Below, in pieces: positions 28,231 to 38,735 of a stretch of 64,000 nt of DNA (position 1 is the first letter of the stretch; each line of letters starts with the position of its first letter). Position numbers and translations under genes: made by a program. This stretch comes from Rhodanobacter sp. PCA2. GTDB taxonomy: Bacteria; Pseudomonadota; Gammaproteobacteria; Xanthomonadales; Rhodanobacteraceae. The DNA lies in the NCBI RefSeq assembly GCF_013620825.1, contig NZ_NJIC01000015.1:1-64000 (forward strand). The letters run 5' to 3'. Below the pieces are notes generated by a model, which was given only the letters and a program-made list of their open reading frames with translations, was not told the origin of the DNA and made no database searches.

Positions 28231-28626
28231 TCAGCCCGTCAGAAGCGCCCGACCCACGCCGATCGCGGCCATCACCAGCACCGCGGCCCAGGCCAGCATG
28301 CCCACCATGTAGCCGCCGCCGCGGCGCGACGCGTCGCCCAGGTAGGCCAGCGCATACCAGACGCGGCCGGCGATCCACAGCAGCCCCGCGATGCCGGCCC
28401 AGCCGGCGAAACCGTAGTGCACGGCCAGCCACAGCGTGGGCAGGAACATCAGCACCGCCTCCAGCGTGTTCGCCTGCACCCGGTAGGCGCGCTCGAACGC
28501 GGGGTGGCCGGTCGTGGCCGGCGCCTTGATGCCGTACTTCCCCCGCGCGTGGCCCACCGCGAACATGGTGCCGAACTGCAGCAGCACGGCGAGCAGGACG
28601 ACCAGGGCGGGCAATTGCTGGAGCAT
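28231..28626 (-). CDS. MAPEG-family membrane protein
   Basis: 131 aa with four hydrophobic helices. The MAPEG core is visible: HPAFERAYRVQANTLEAVLMFLP (the R-x-x-x-N-x-x-E pattern), followed by GRVWYALAYLGDASRRGGGY. Members are membrane-bound glutathione-dependent or related enzymes. The bacterial ones are mostly uncharacterised. It is convergent with the TerC-domain gene and divergent from the ypfJ-like gene. Confidence 0.88.
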   Translation of the reverse strand: MLQQLPALVVLLAVLLQFGTMFAVGHARGKYGIKAPATTGHPAFERAYRVQANTLEAVLMFLPTLWLAVHYGFAGWAGIAGLLWIAGRVWYALAYLGDASRRGGGYMVGMLAWAAVLVMAAIGVGRALLTG

Positions 28627-28722
28627 GGCGGATCTCGCTGGAAGGGAGTCGCCAATGTAACGTCTGGCAGGACGGCCGGCGAGGCGCTATCGTCGCCCCG
28701 TGCACCCGCATGGGATGGAACT

Positions 28723-29589
28723 ATGGACTGGCAGAAAGGCGAACGCAGTCAGAACGTCGAGGTCGACAGCGGTGGCGGTGGCGGCGGCCCGGGTTTCGGG
28801 GGCGGCCGCGGCATGGGCATCGGCGGCATCATCATCCTGGCGATCATCGGCCTGGTGTTCTTCAAGAATCCGCTGGCGCTGCTCTCCGGCGACCAGGTGG
28901 GCGGCGGCGCGCAGCAGACCACCAGCGGCGAACCGGCGCAGGTGGACCCGCAGCAGAAGGACTTCGTCAGCGCGGTGCTCGGCTCCACCGAGAAGACCTG
29001 GGGCGACGTGTTTGCGGCTTCCGGCCACACCTACACCGATCCCAAGCTGGAGCTGTTCAGCGGCGGCGTGAACACCGCCTGCGGCGCGGCATCCACCGCG
29101 GTGGGTCCGTTCTATTGCCCGGGCGACCAGAAGATCTACCTGGACCTGGATTTCTTCCGCGAGCTGCAGGACCGCTTCCATTCCAGCGGCGATTTCGCGC
29201 GCGCCTACGTGATCGCCCACGAAGTCGGCCACCACGTGCAGAACGAGCTGGGCGTGTTCGACAAGGTGCGCCAGCTGCAGCGGCAGGGCGTGCCGATGGA
29301 CGGCGCCGACGGCCTCTCGGTGCGCCAGGAATTGCAGGCCGACTGCTTTGCCGGCGTGTGGGCGAACCGTACCGAGCAGCGCCTGCAGTGGCTGCAGCCG
29401 GGCGACGTGGAATCCGCGCTCAACGCGGCCAGCCAGATCGGCGACGACACCTTGCAGCGCGAGACGCGCGGCACCGTGGTGCCCGACTCCTTCACCCACG
29501 GCACTTCGGCCCAGCGCGTGAAATGGTTCAGGACCGGCATGACCAGCGGCGACATCCAGAGCTGCAACACCTTCACCGGCGAACCCTGA
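28723..29589 (+). CDS. ypfJ: YpfJ-type neutral zinc metallopeptidase
   Basis: 288 aa. A Gly-rich N-terminus is followed by one transmembrane helix (about residues 31-47) and a soluble peptidase domain. The zinc motif HEVGHH is at residues 166-171 in AYVIAHEVGHHVQNELG; the third-ligand region is RQELQADCFAGVWA. The C-terminus GDIQSCNTF is family-typical. ATG 28723 follows a GGGATGGAA ribosome site. It is membrane-anchored with the catalytic domain probably in the periplasm; its substrates are unknown. Confidence 0.93.
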   Translation: MDWQKGERSQNVEVDSGGGGGGPGFGGGRGMGIGGIIILAIIGLVFFKNPLALLSGDQVGGGAQQTTSGEPAQVDPQQKDFVSAVLGSTEKTWGDVFAASGHTYTDPKLELFSGGVNTACGAASTAVGPFYCPGDQKIYLDLDFFRELQDRFHSSGDFARAYVIAHEVGHHVQNELGVFDKVRQLQRQGVPMDGADGLSVRQELQADCFAGVWANRTEQRLQWLQPGDVESALNAASQIGDDTLQRETRGTVVPDSFTHGTSAQRVKWFRTGMTSGDIQSCNTFTGEP

Positions 29590-29620
29590 GCCCCACCGCT
29601 CGCGCTGGGCGCGGGGCCGG

Positions 29621-29656
29621 AGTCGAAGGGGCGCGCACCAGTACGCGCCCTTCGAC
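29621..29656. repeat. Inverted repeat after ypfJ, related to the 127-bp tandem repeat unit
   Basis: Arms 29621-29634 and 29643-29656 pair with one bulge. The left flank and arm (GGCCGGAGTCGAAGGG) are shared with the tandem repeats at 56986-57610. The rest of 29590-29803 shows no gene. The stem may serve as a terminator, though no T-run follows. Confidence 0.6.
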
Positions 29657-29803
29657 TTCCACGCTTCTTCACAGTCCCCTCACCGCAAGTTTTTGCGTTC
29701 GCCGACAGTACCTGCGACAGCTGCCCGACCATCTTCCGCAGCGCTGCGCGCCGCCCTAGAATCCGCGATCTGCGCGCCTGGGGGCGCGCTTCCGCCCGCG
29801 TGC

Positions 29804-30190
29804 ATGACCCACCCCTGCCTGAGCTGCGGCGCCTGCTGCGCCCATTTCCGCATCGCCTTCCACTGGTCCGAAACCGAACCCTTCATGGGCGGCACGGTGC
29901 CCGCGGAACTCACCGAGAAACTGGATCCCCACCGCGTGGTGATGCGCGGCACGCAGTCGAAGACGCCGCGCTGCGTGGCGCTGGTCGGCGAGATCGGCAC
30001 GGCCGCGCACTGCGGCATCCACCCGATCAAGCCCTCGGTGTGCCGCGAGGTGGAGCCGTCGTGGGAATTCGGGCGGCACAGCCCCCAGTGCGACAAGGGC
30101 CGCATCGCCCACGGCCTGCGCCCGCTGACGCCGGAGGACTGGGTCGATCCCTCGGGCACAAACGAACCGCCGCTACCGCAGAGTGCGTGA
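29804..30190 (+). CDS. YkgJ-family cysteine-cluster protein
   Basis: 128 aa. The N-terminal CLSCGACCAHFR motif, later CVAL, HCGIHPIKPSVCREVEPSW and a final CDKGR give the eight-cysteine pattern of the YkgJ (UPF0153) family, thought to bind zinc or an Fe-S cluster. ATG 29804 puts the first cluster at the N-terminus as in relatives; the longer frame from 29693 is unlikely. No clear ribosome site is present. Biochemical role unknown. Confidence 0.86.
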   Translation: MTHPCLSCGACCAHFRIAFHWSETEPFMGGTVPAELTEKLDPHRVVMRGTQSKTPRCVALVGEIGTAAHCGIHPIKPSVCREVEPSWEFGRHSPQCDKGRIAHGLRPLTPEDWVDPSGTNEPPLPQSA

Positions 30191-30229
30191 AGCCGTGGGC
30201 GGCGCAGCCTGCGTACGCCGCGTGAACAC

Positions 30230-31027
30230 TCAATCCGGCCGCGCGCCGTCGAAGCGGTAGATGTCCATGGCGAGGAAGCCCAGGTCGATGCCCGCATCGA
30301 TGCGCTGTGCCTGCGCGCCGTCGCCGGCCGCGCCCAAGGCCACGTAGAGCGGCAGGAAGTGCTCGTCGGTGGGGTGGGCGTGCTGGGCGAACGGCGCCTG
30401 GCGTCGGTAGTCGAGCAGGGCGTCGATGTCGCCGGCCGCCAGCTTCTGTTCGACCCAGCCGATGAACGGACGCACGTAGGGCGCCTCGTGCTCCGCGCTG
30501 TAGCCGCTGCGCAGGTCGTGCAGGTTGTGGGTGATGCTGCCGGAACCGATCACCAGCACGCCTTCCTCGCGCAGCGGCGCCAGTGCGCGGCCCACCGCGT
30601 ACTGGTGGGCCGGGCCAAGCTCGGGCTGGATCGACAGCGGCACCACCGGGATGTCGGCGGCGGGATAGAGCAGGTGCAGCGACACCCAGGCGCCGTGGTC
30701 CAGTCCGCGCTGCGGATCGAGTTGCGGCGCGAGGCCGGCATGGTCGAGCAGCCCGGCCACCCGTGCGGCGAGCGCGGGTGCGCCTGGCGCGGGGTAGCGC
30801 AACTGGTACAGCTCGCGCGGGAAGCCGTAGAAGTCGTGGATCGTTTCCGGCTGCGCGGCGCCGCCGACCAGGGGCGAGCGGGCCAGCCAGTGCGCGCTGG
30901 CGATCACGATGGCCTTGGGGCGCGGCAGCGCATGCGCCAGTTCCGCCAGCCGCGCGCCGGTCGCGCCGGGTTGCAGCGCGGTCATCGGCGAACCGTGGGA
31001 GATGTACAGGCTGGGCAGGGCAGGCAT
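30230..31027 (-). CDS. Extradiol ring-cleavage dioxygenase, DODA/YgiD type
   Basis: 265 aa. LigB-superfamily motifs: LYISHGSPM at the start, IVIASAHWL, LDHGAWVSLHLLYP, VLVIGSGSITHNL and HPTDEHFLPLYVALGAAG supply the metal-binding histidines. The family opens catechol rings (in plants and fungi, L-DOPA 4,5-dioxygenase; in E. coli, YgiD). ATG 31027 has a GAGG site. The physiological substrate is uncertain. Confidence 0.9.
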   Translation of the reverse strand: MPALPSLYISHGSPMTALQPGATGARLAELAHALPRPKAIVIASAHWLARSPLVGGAAQPETIHDFYGFPRELYQLRYPAPGAPALAARVAGLLDHAGLAPQLDPQRGLDHGAWVSLHLLYPAADIPVVPLSIQPELGPAHQYAVGRALAPLREEGVLVIGSGSITHNLHDLRSGYSAEHEAPYVRPFIGWVEQKLAAGDIDALLDYRRQAPFAQHAHPTDEHFLPLYVALGAAGDGAQAQRIDAGIDLGFLAMDIYRFDGARPD

Positions 31028-31126
31028 GGCGGATCGCCTCGTGGGGAATCGCCCCAGAGTAGGGGCTGCCGCCGCATTTGCAGCGGGCACGAAGGGAACG
31101 CAGCGTTGCCGCCGGCGAACGCCGCT

Positions 31127-31151
31127 GCCTCCGCCCGTCGCGGGCGGAGGC
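31127..31151. terminator. Stem-loop downstream of the csdA-like helicase gene
   Basis: Perfect 11-bp GC stem (31127-31137 with 31141-31151) with loop TCG, 8 bases beyond the helicase stop. No T-run follows on the minus strand, so termination or mRNA-end protection is tentative. Confidence 0.4.
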
Positions 31152-31159
31152 GGCAGTGC

Positions 31160-33028
<1,869 letters not shown>

Positions 33029-33137
33029 GAGGGAACCTCGAGGTGGCATGCGCTGCGGCATGCGGGAGAATGGCAGCATTGTAACAGTCCGTGCGCTACC
33101 CACCGGGGCGGCGCGTTCGACAAACGGGAGACGAAAG

Positions 33138-33887
33138 ATGCAGAACCGCCTGAAAGATCGTATTGCGCTGGTCACCGGCGCCTCCTCCGGCATCGGCGAG
33201 GCCACCGCGCTGGAGCTGGCGCGGCTGGGCGCCAGGGTGGCGATTGCCGCGCGCCGGCGCGAGCGGCTGGAATCGCTGGCGAAACAGCTCGGCGCACTCG
33301 GTGCCGAACCGCTGGTGCTGACCGCCGACCTCGGCGACGAAGCCGAGGCCCGGCGGATCGTGAAGGACACCGAGGCGCATTACGGCCGGCTCGACATCCT
33401 CGTCAACAATGCCGGCGTGATGTACCTGGAACCGGTCGCCGAAGCCGACCTCGGCCGCTGGCGACACATGCTGGAACTCAACGTGCTCGGCCTGATCGCC
33501 GCCACGCAGGCGGCGCTGGCCGGCATGCGCGCGCGGCGCGACGGCCACATCGTCAACATTTCCTCCACCGCCGGCCGCGTGGCCAACCCGAACGCGGCGG
33601 CCTACTCGGCCACCAAGTTCGGCGTGGTGGCGTTTTCCGAGGCGCTGCGCCGCGAGGTGTACAAGGACAACATCCGCGTCAGCGTGATCGAGCCCGGCGT
33701 GGTCGAGACCGAGCTGCGCGACCACATCGGGCATGCCGCGACCAGGGACGCGCTCAACGCCTGGGCCGACAGCATGCGCCAGTTGCAGAGCGTGGACGTG
33801 GCCGAGGCGATCGCGTTCTGCGTGAGCCGCCCGTCGCACGTCAACATCAACGAAGTGCTGATGCGGCCCACCGACCAGGAGCGCTGA
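33138..33887 (+). CDS. SDR-family NADP-dependent oxidoreductase
   Basis: 249 aa classical short-chain dehydrogenase. Cofactor motif TGASSGIGEA; NNAGV; the catalytic set N, S (ISSTAGR), YSATK is complete; PGVVETEL follows. The GAARRR-type basic residues after the second strand suggest NADP. This subgroup resembles YdfG-like serine/3-hydroxy-acid dehydrogenases. GGGAG precedes ATG 33138. The gene is followed by a RimJ-type acetyltransferase one base after its stop. Confidence 0.9.
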   Translation: MQNRLKDRIALVTGASSGIGEATALELARLGARVAIAARRRERLESLAKQLGALGAEPLVLTADLGDEAEARRIVKDTEAHYGRLDILVNNAGVMYLEPVAEADLGRWRHMLELNVLGLIAATQAALAGMRARRDGHIVNISSTAGRVANPNAAAYSATKFGVVAFSEALRREVYKDNIRVSVIEPGVVETELRDHIGHAATRDALNAWADSMRQLQSVDVAEAIAFCVSRPSHVNINEVLMRPTDQER

Positions 33888-33888
33888 G

Positions 33889-34443
33889 GTGGACCTGGCG
33901 CCCCGACTGCAGACGACGCGCACGCGCATCCGTCTGGCGGAAGAGACCGACGCGCCGGAACTGCTGCGCTACCGGGTGGCGAACCGCGCCCATCTCGCGC
34001 CCTGGGAACCGCTGCGCGAGGCGTCGTTCTGCACGCTGGCGCATTGCCTGCAGTCCATCGCCGAGGGTCGCGGGCATGCGCGGCTGGACCGCGGCTACCC
34101 GCTGCTGGTGTTCGACCGCGACGAGCGGGAAATCCTCGCCTCCTTCACGCTGGCGAACGTGGTGCGCGGCCCGTTCCAGGCCTGCCACCTGGGTTACGGC
34201 GCGGCGGCGCACGTGCAGGGGCAGGGGATCATGCACGAGGCGCTGCAGGCCGGCCTGGACTGGGCGTTCGGCGAACTGGGCCTGCACCGCGTGATGGCGA
34301 ACCACCTGCCGCGCAACGAACGCAGCGCGCGCCTGCTGGCGCGGCTGGGTTTCGAGCGCGAGGGCTACGCGAAGCGCTACCTGCAGATCGCCGGCGTGTG
34401 GGAGGACCACGTGCTCACCGCCCGGGTTCGCCCGGACGGCTGA
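33889..34443 (+). CDS. RimJ/RimL-type GNAT N-acetyltransferase
   Basis: 184 aa, starting at GTG 33889 with AGGAG at 33876-33880, one base after the SDR stop. RimJ-like motifs: TRIRLAEETDAPELLRYR, HLAPWEP, CHLGYGAAAHVQGQGIMHEAL (acetyl-CoA site), HRVMANHLPRNERSARLLARLGFEREGYAKRYL. In E. coli RimJ acetylates the N-terminus of ribosomal protein S5. That role is plausible here but not proven. Confidence 0.92.
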   Translation: MDLAPRLQTTRTRIRLAEETDAPELLRYRVANRAHLAPWEPLREASFCTLAHCLQSIAEGRGHARLDRGYPLLVFDRDEREILASFTLANVVRGPFQACHLGYGAAAHVQGQGIMHEALQAGLDWAFGELGLHRVMANHLPRNERSARLLARLGFEREGYAKRYLQIAGVWEDHVLTARVRPDG

Positions 34444-34452
34444 GGCGGCCCG

Positions 34453-35796
34453 TCAAGCCTTCGCGGCGGGACGGGGCCGCCGGCGGCGCTTGTGGTTGCC
34501 CGCGGCGTGCTCGCCGCCGCCCTGCTTCTGCGCGTGGGCGTGCGGGCGGTGACCCTGCGACGCGGCCTGCCCGCGCTGCTGCGAGCCTTGCCCGCGCTGC
34601 GGCGCGCGCGGCTGGCGCTGGCCCTGCTTGGGACGAGGCGCGCCCGCGTCCAGCCGCAGCGGCGAGGACGGCTCGAAACCGGCCACCTCGTCGATCGCGA
34701 TCTCGTCCTTGAGCAGCTTGCGGATGTCGCGCAGCAGGCCGGATTCGTCGTGGCTCACCAGCGACACCGCCATGCCTTCGCTGCCGGCGCGGCCGGTGCG
34801 GCCGATGCGGTGCACGTAGTCTTCGGCCACCATCGGCAAGTCGTAGTTGATCACCATCGGCAACTGGTCGATGTCGATGCCGCGCGCGGCGATGTCGGTG
34901 GCGACCAGCACGGTGACGCGGCCGCCCTTGAAGTCGGCCAGCGCGCGGGTGCGCGCGTTCTGGCTCTTGTTGCCGTGGATCGCCGCGGCGCGCACGCCGG
35001 CGTGTTCCAGGTACTTCACCAGCTTGTCGGCGCCGTGCTTGGTGCGGCTGAACACCAGCGTCTGCCGGCGGCTGTCCTGCGCCAGCACGTGCAGCAGCAG
35101 CTCGCGCTTGTGCTCGGCGTCCACCGGGTGCACGTGGTGGCTCACAGTGGCGGCCACGGTGTTCGGCGGCGTCACCGAGACCTCGCGCGGCTCGCGCATG
35201 AACTGCAGCGCCAGCGCCTTGATCTCCGGCGCGAACGTGGCGGAGAACAGCAGCGTCTGGCGCTGCTTCGGCAACGCGCCGAGGACGCGCTTCAGCGCCG
35301 GCAGGAAGCCCATGTCCAGCATGCGGTCGGCTTCGTCCAGCACCAGCGTCTCCACGCCGGAGAGGTCCACGGTGCGCTGCTGCATGTGGTCCAGCAGGCG
35401 GCCCGGCGTGGCGATCACGATGTCCACGCCGCGGCGCAGCGCGTTGATCTGCGGGCCCATGCCGACGCCGCCGAAGATGGTGGTGGCGGAAATCCGCAGG
35501 TGCTTGCCGTAGGCCTGCACGTTGTCGAGGATCTGCGCGGCCAGCTCGCGGGTGGGCGTGAGCACCAGCGCGCGCGGACGGCGCGTCATGGTCGGGCCGG
35601 CGCCGGACAGCTTGTGCAGCAGCGGCAGCGCGAACGCGGCGGTCTTGCCGGTGCCGGTCTGCGCGGCGGCGAGCAGGTCGTGGCCGGCCAGCACCAGCGG
35701 GATGGAACCGGCCTGGACCGGGGTGGGTTCGGCGTAGCCCTGTTCGGCAAGCGCACGCAACAACGCGGGCACCAGGCCCAGCGATTCGAAGGACAT
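34453..35796 (-). CDS. rhlE: DEAD-box RNA helicase RhlE
   Basis: 447 aa. Starts MSFESLGL; motif I AQTGTGKT at 45-52, DEAD at 154-157, [13 protein letters not shown] and [10 protein letters not shown]. The core is followed by a basic Arg/Gln/Gly/Lys-rich tail (from about residue 385), typical of RhlE. ATG 35796 has an AGGAGT ribosome site. It remodels rRNA and, in relatives, affects RNA decay and cold growth. It is the second DEAD-box helicase within 5 kb, after the csdA-like gene. Confidence 0.94.
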   Translation of the reverse strand: MSFESLGLVPALLRALAEQGYAEPTPVQAGSIPLVLAGHDLLAAAQTGTGKTAAFALPLLHKLSGAGPTMTRRPRALVLTPTRELAAQILDNVQAYGKHLRISATTIFGGVGMGPQINALRRGVDIVIATPGRLLDHMQQRTVDLSGVETLVLDEADRMLDMGFLPALKRVLGALPKQRQTLLFSATFAPEIKALALQFMREPREVSVTPPNTVAATVSHHVHPVDAEHKRELLLHVLAQDSRRQTLVFSRTKHGADKLVKYLEHAGVRAAAIHGNKSQNARTRALADFKGGRVTVLVATDIAARGIDIDQLPMVINYDLPMVAEDYVHRIGRTGRAGSEGMAVSLVSHDESGLLRDIRKLLKDEIAIDEVAGFEPSSPLRLDAGAPRPKQGQRQPRAPQRGQGSQQRGQAASQGHRPHAHAQKQGGGEHAAGNHKRRRRPRPAAKA

Positions 35797-35945
35797 GAAA
35801 ATACTCCTGTGCAACCCGGAGCATTCATGCGGAACCGTGTTGCGATCTTGAGGGAATGAGGCGGTGAAGCCGCCAACGGCGGGGAAGCCGTGCGGCGATT
35901 ATAGCGGAAGCGGCCGCCGCTGTCCGGCGCGGCCCGTGAACCGGT

Positions 35946-36632
35946 TCAGCCCGGGCGCCGCGCCACCACCAGGTAACTGTTGAACGGGGTGCGGCCGCGC
36001 AGCGGGCGTATCGTCACCGACAGCCCCAGCGGCTCCAGCGTGGCGCGCATTTCGTCCGCGGCCGGATAGTGCTGCGCGCCCACCCGCATCTGGCCGCTGA
36101 CGCGCAGGAACCACTCCTCGACGCGGGTGGCGTGGAAGCGCCAGTTCGGCTCGCGCAGCACGTTGCGGATCAGCAGCACTCCCTCCGGCGCCAGCCGCGC
36201 CGCGGCCGTGCGCAGCAGCGCGGCCTGGCCGGCGGCCGGCAGGTAATGCAGCACATCCAGCATCGCGACGTGGCCATGGAACGCGGGCAGTTGCGTGGCG
36301 TCGCCGCACTCCAGCCGCAGCGGCGGCGGCGCCAGTGCGGCTGCGGCGATGCGCCCGGCCTCGATGCGGCGGGCGTCGAGGTCGATGCCCAGGTAGCCGT
36401 GCAGCAGGCCGCACTGGTGCAGGTACTGGCCCAGCAGCCCCAGGCCGCAACCGATGTCCAGCACGGGGTGGGGCGCGGCGCCCGCGAGCAGCGCGGCCGC
36501 GGCGGCGTAGACCGGGTCGCCGGCCAGCTTGCCGTGGGCATAGCCGCGCCAGAGACGGCCGGGGTAGCGTTGCGCGATCGCGCGCCGGCCGGTGCGATCG
36601 AGCGGCGTTGGGGTGGCGTCGCGATCGTGCAT
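35946..36632 (-). CDS. Class I SAM-dependent methyltransferase
   Basis: 228 aa. Motif I PVLDIGCGLGLLGQYL, acidic motif II GIDLDARRI, ECGDATQLP and MLDVLHYLP are clear. The N-terminal stretch RRAIAQRYPGRLWRGYAHGKL precedes the Rossmann fold. The start is either ATG 36632 or 36653; the former gives the simpler N-terminus. The substrate is unknown. It is divergent from the MFS transporter gene. Confidence 0.85.
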   Translation of the reverse strand: MHDRDATPTPLDRTGRRAIAQRYPGRLWRGYAHGKLAGDPVYAAAAALLAGAAPHPVLDIGCGLGLLGQYLHQCGLLHGYLGIDLDARRIEAGRIAAAALAPPPLRLECGDATQLPAFHGHVAMLDVLHYLPAAGQAALLRTAAARLAPEGVLLIRNVLREPNWRFHATRVEEWFLRVSGQMRVGAQHYPAADEMRATLEPLGLSVTIRPLRGRTPFNSYLVVARRPG

Positions 36633-36714
36633 GCGGTGATGGTGCCTGCGCATCGCGACCGCAGGCAAGCGAGGCAGCGTGCTAGCCTGCGCCATCGCCC
36701 CGCGGAGCGCTCGC

Positions 36715-37968
36715 ATGTCGCTGCTGTCGTCATTGCGTGAACTGAACCACGAGCAGCGCCACACCGTGCTGGCGAGCTTCCTGGGCTGGACGCTGGACGC
36801 ATTCGACTACTTCCTGCTGACCTTCGTGATCGTGGCGGTGGCGAAGGAGTTCCACACCGACAACGCGGCGGTCACCTACGGCCTGTTCCTCACGCTGGCG
36901 GCGCGGCCGCTGGGGGCGCTGATCTTCGGCCGGCTGGCGGACCGCTACGGGCGCCGCCCGGTGCTGATGCTGGATGTGGTGCTGTTCTCGCTGTTCGAGC
37001 TGGCGACCGCGTTTTCCACCTCGCTGGCGATGCTGCTGGTGCTGCGCTTCCTGTTCGGCGTGGCGATGGGCGGCGAGTGGGGCATCGGCGCGTCGCTGGC
37101 GATGGAGTCGATCCCGGCGAAGTCGCGCGGCGCGGTCTCGGGCCTGCTGCAGAGCGGCTACCCCTGCGGCTTCTTCCTGGCCGCGCTGGCGAACTGGCTG
37201 CTGATCGACGCCATCGGCTGGCGCGGCCTGTTCGTGGTGGGCGCGCTGCCCGCGCTGCTGGTGCTGTACATCCGGCGCAAGGTGCCGGAATCGCCCGTGT
37301 GGCAGGAAGGGCGGCACGCGCGCGGCAAGGTCGGCATGCGCGCGGCGATGCACGGCCACTGGAAACTGTTCGCCTACATGATCGTGCTGATGACCGCGTT
37401 CAACGCCTTCAGCCACGGCTCGCAGGACATGTACCACACGTTCGAGGAAGTGAACCTGCATCTGCCCACCGGCTCCGGCACGGCCTTCCTGCTGGTGGCG
37501 CTGCTGAACCTCGGCGCGCTGGCGGGCGGCCTGTTCTTCGGCGCGTGGTCGGAGCGCGTGGGGCGCCGGCGCGCGATGATCGTGGCGGCGCTGCTGGCGA
37601 TCCCGGTGATCCCGCTGTGGACGCACGGCGGCTCGCTGCTGCTGCTGGGACTGGGCGCATTCCTGATCCAGGTGATGGTGCAGGGCGCCTGGGGCGTGGT
37701 GCCCTCGCATCTCAACGAACTGTCGCCCGACGCGGTGCGCGGCACGCTGCCGGGCTTCGCCTACCAGCTCGGCAACCTGCTGGCCGCGGGCACCGCCACG
37801 GCGCAGACCTGGATCGCGCACCGGCACGGCGGCGACTTCGCGTTCGCGATGTCGGTGTGGATCGCGGTGGTGGCGATCGTGCTGGCCCTGCTGGTGTGGC
37901 TGGGGCCGGAGGCGCGCGGCGTGGGTTTCGGCCGTACCTCCGGCAGCGAGCCGGCGCGGACGCTCTGA
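36715..37968 (+). CDS. MFS transporter, metabolite:H+ symporter (SHS lactate/sialate type)
   Basis: 417 aa with 12 predicted helices. The start LGWTLDAFDYFLLTFVIVAV is characteristic of the SHS/NanT/JEN1-like group; LADRYGRRP is the cytoplasmic loop 2-3 motif, and GGEWGIGASLAMESIP follows. It probably imports a small carboxylate with protons, but the substrate cannot be read from the sequence. ATG 36715 follows CGGAG. The slyD-type promoter overlaps its stop codon. Confidence 0.9.
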   Translation: MSLLSSLRELNHEQRHTVLASFLGWTLDAFDYFLLTFVIVAVAKEFHTDNAAVTYGLFLTLAARPLGALIFGRLADRYGRRPVLMLDVVLFSLFELATAFSTSLAMLLVLRFLFGVAMGGEWGIGASLAMESIPAKSRGAVSGLLQSGYPCGFFLAALANWLLIDAIGWRGLFVVGALPALLVLYIRRKVPESPVWQEGRHARGKVGMRAAMHGHWKLFAYMIVLMTAFNAFSHGSQDMYHTFEEVNLHLPTGSGTAFLLVALLNLGALAGGLFFGAWSERVGRRRAMIVAALLAIPVIPLWTHGGSLLLLGLGAFLIQVMVQGAWGVVPSHLNELSPDAVRGTLPGFAYQLGNLLAAGTATAQTWIAHRHGGDFAFAMSVWIAVVAIVLALLVWLGPEARGVGFGRTSGSEPARTL

Positions 37969-38005
37969 TAGAATCGGCGTTTTGCACCCATTCGAGAGAC
38001 AGGCA

Positions 38006-38491
38006 ATGAAGGCTGGCAAGGACAAAGTCGTCGCGCTGCACTACACGCTGAGCGTGGACGGCGAGAAGGTCGAGAGCTCGCACGACCGCGGCGAGCCGCT
38101 GTGGATCCTGCTGGGCCACGGCCAGCTCATCCCGGGGCTGGAGAAGGCGCTGGACGAGCATGCCGCCGGCGACAACCTGCAGGTCTCGATCGCCCCGGCC
38201 GACGGCTACGGCGAGCGCGAGGAAGGCCAGATCCAGCGTGTGCCGAAGAAGTACTTCCGCGACGCCAAGTACCTCAAGCCCGGCATGGCCACCGTGCTGG
38301 CGCTGAAGGAAGGCGGCCAGCGCGCGGTGACCGTGCACAAGGTCGGCATGAGCGCGGTCGACGTGGACCTCAACCACCCGATGGCCGGCAAGACCCTGGA
38401 CTTCGACGTGAACATCCAGGAAGTGCGCGACGGCACCGAGGAAGAGATCAAGCACGGTCACGCCCATCCGCCGGGCAGTGCTGCGCACTGA
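38006..38491 (+). CDS. slyD: FKBP-type peptidyl-prolyl isomerase, SlyD family
   Basis: 161 aa. The SlyD fold is evident: VVALHYTLSVDGEKVESSHDRGEPLWILLGHG at the N-terminus, the insert-in-flap chaperone domain (about residues 70-120), then LNHPMAGKTLDFDVNIQEVR. The C-terminus has only a short His tail (KHGHAHPPG), not the long metal-binding tail of E. coli SlyD. It folds proline-limited proteins in the cytoplasm. A TAGAAT -10-like element at 37969-37974 overlaps the preceding gene's end; GAGAG is the ribosome site. Confidence 0.93.
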   Translation: MKAGKDKVVALHYTLSVDGEKVESSHDRGEPLWILLGHGQLIPGLEKALDEHAAGDNLQVSIAPADGYGEREEGQIQRVPKKYFRDAKYLKPGMATVLALKEGGQRAVTVHKVGMSAVDVDLNHPMAGKTLDFDVNIQEVRDGTEEEIKHGHAHPPGSAAH

Positions 38492-38513
38492 CCGGCTGAT
38501 CGAGAGTCCAAGC

Positions 38514-38540
38514 AAAACGGCGCCCGCGGGCGCCGTTTTT
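38514..38540 (+). terminator. Terminator of slyD
   Basis: AAAA, then a self-complementary GC stem (38517-38536) with CGCG loop and a five-T run ending at 38540. Confidence 0.88.
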
Positions 38541-38546
38541 CGTTCG

Positions 38547-38586
38547 CCCCCTCTCCCCTCCGGGGAGAGGGTTGGGGTGAGGGGCC
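38547..38586 (+). repeat. REP-like element, tandem copy 1
   Basis: Pattern CCCCTCTCCCC, hinge, GGGGAGAGGG, then TTGGGGTGAGGGGCC. It is a hairpin followed by a G-rich tail. Copy 2 follows 60 bases later, and an inverted copy ends the window. Confidence 0.8.
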
Positions 38587-38606
38587 GATCTCGCGGGAAG
38601 CTCCCG

Positions 38607-38646
38607 CCCCCTCTCCCCTTCGGGGAGAGGGTTGGGGTGAGGGGCC
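38607..38646 (+). repeat. REP-like element, tandem copy 2
   Basis: Nearly identical to 38547-38586 (hinge TTC instead of TCC). The spacer between the copies contains CGCGGGAAGCTCCCG, itself able to pair. Confidence 0.8.
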
Positions 38647-38735
38647 AATCCCGCGGGGAAGCTTCTTTCGGCCAGCATCCCCGCCATGCAGCAATAGCCC
38701 GCCTCGCCCCCAGGGGGACGGGGAAGGCGCTACGC

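Noticed and set aside
37974-38006. Riboswitch or long leader before slyD
   Set aside because: The distance from the -10-like TAGAAT to the start is only about 30 bases with an ordinary ribosome site; there is no room for a structured aptamer.
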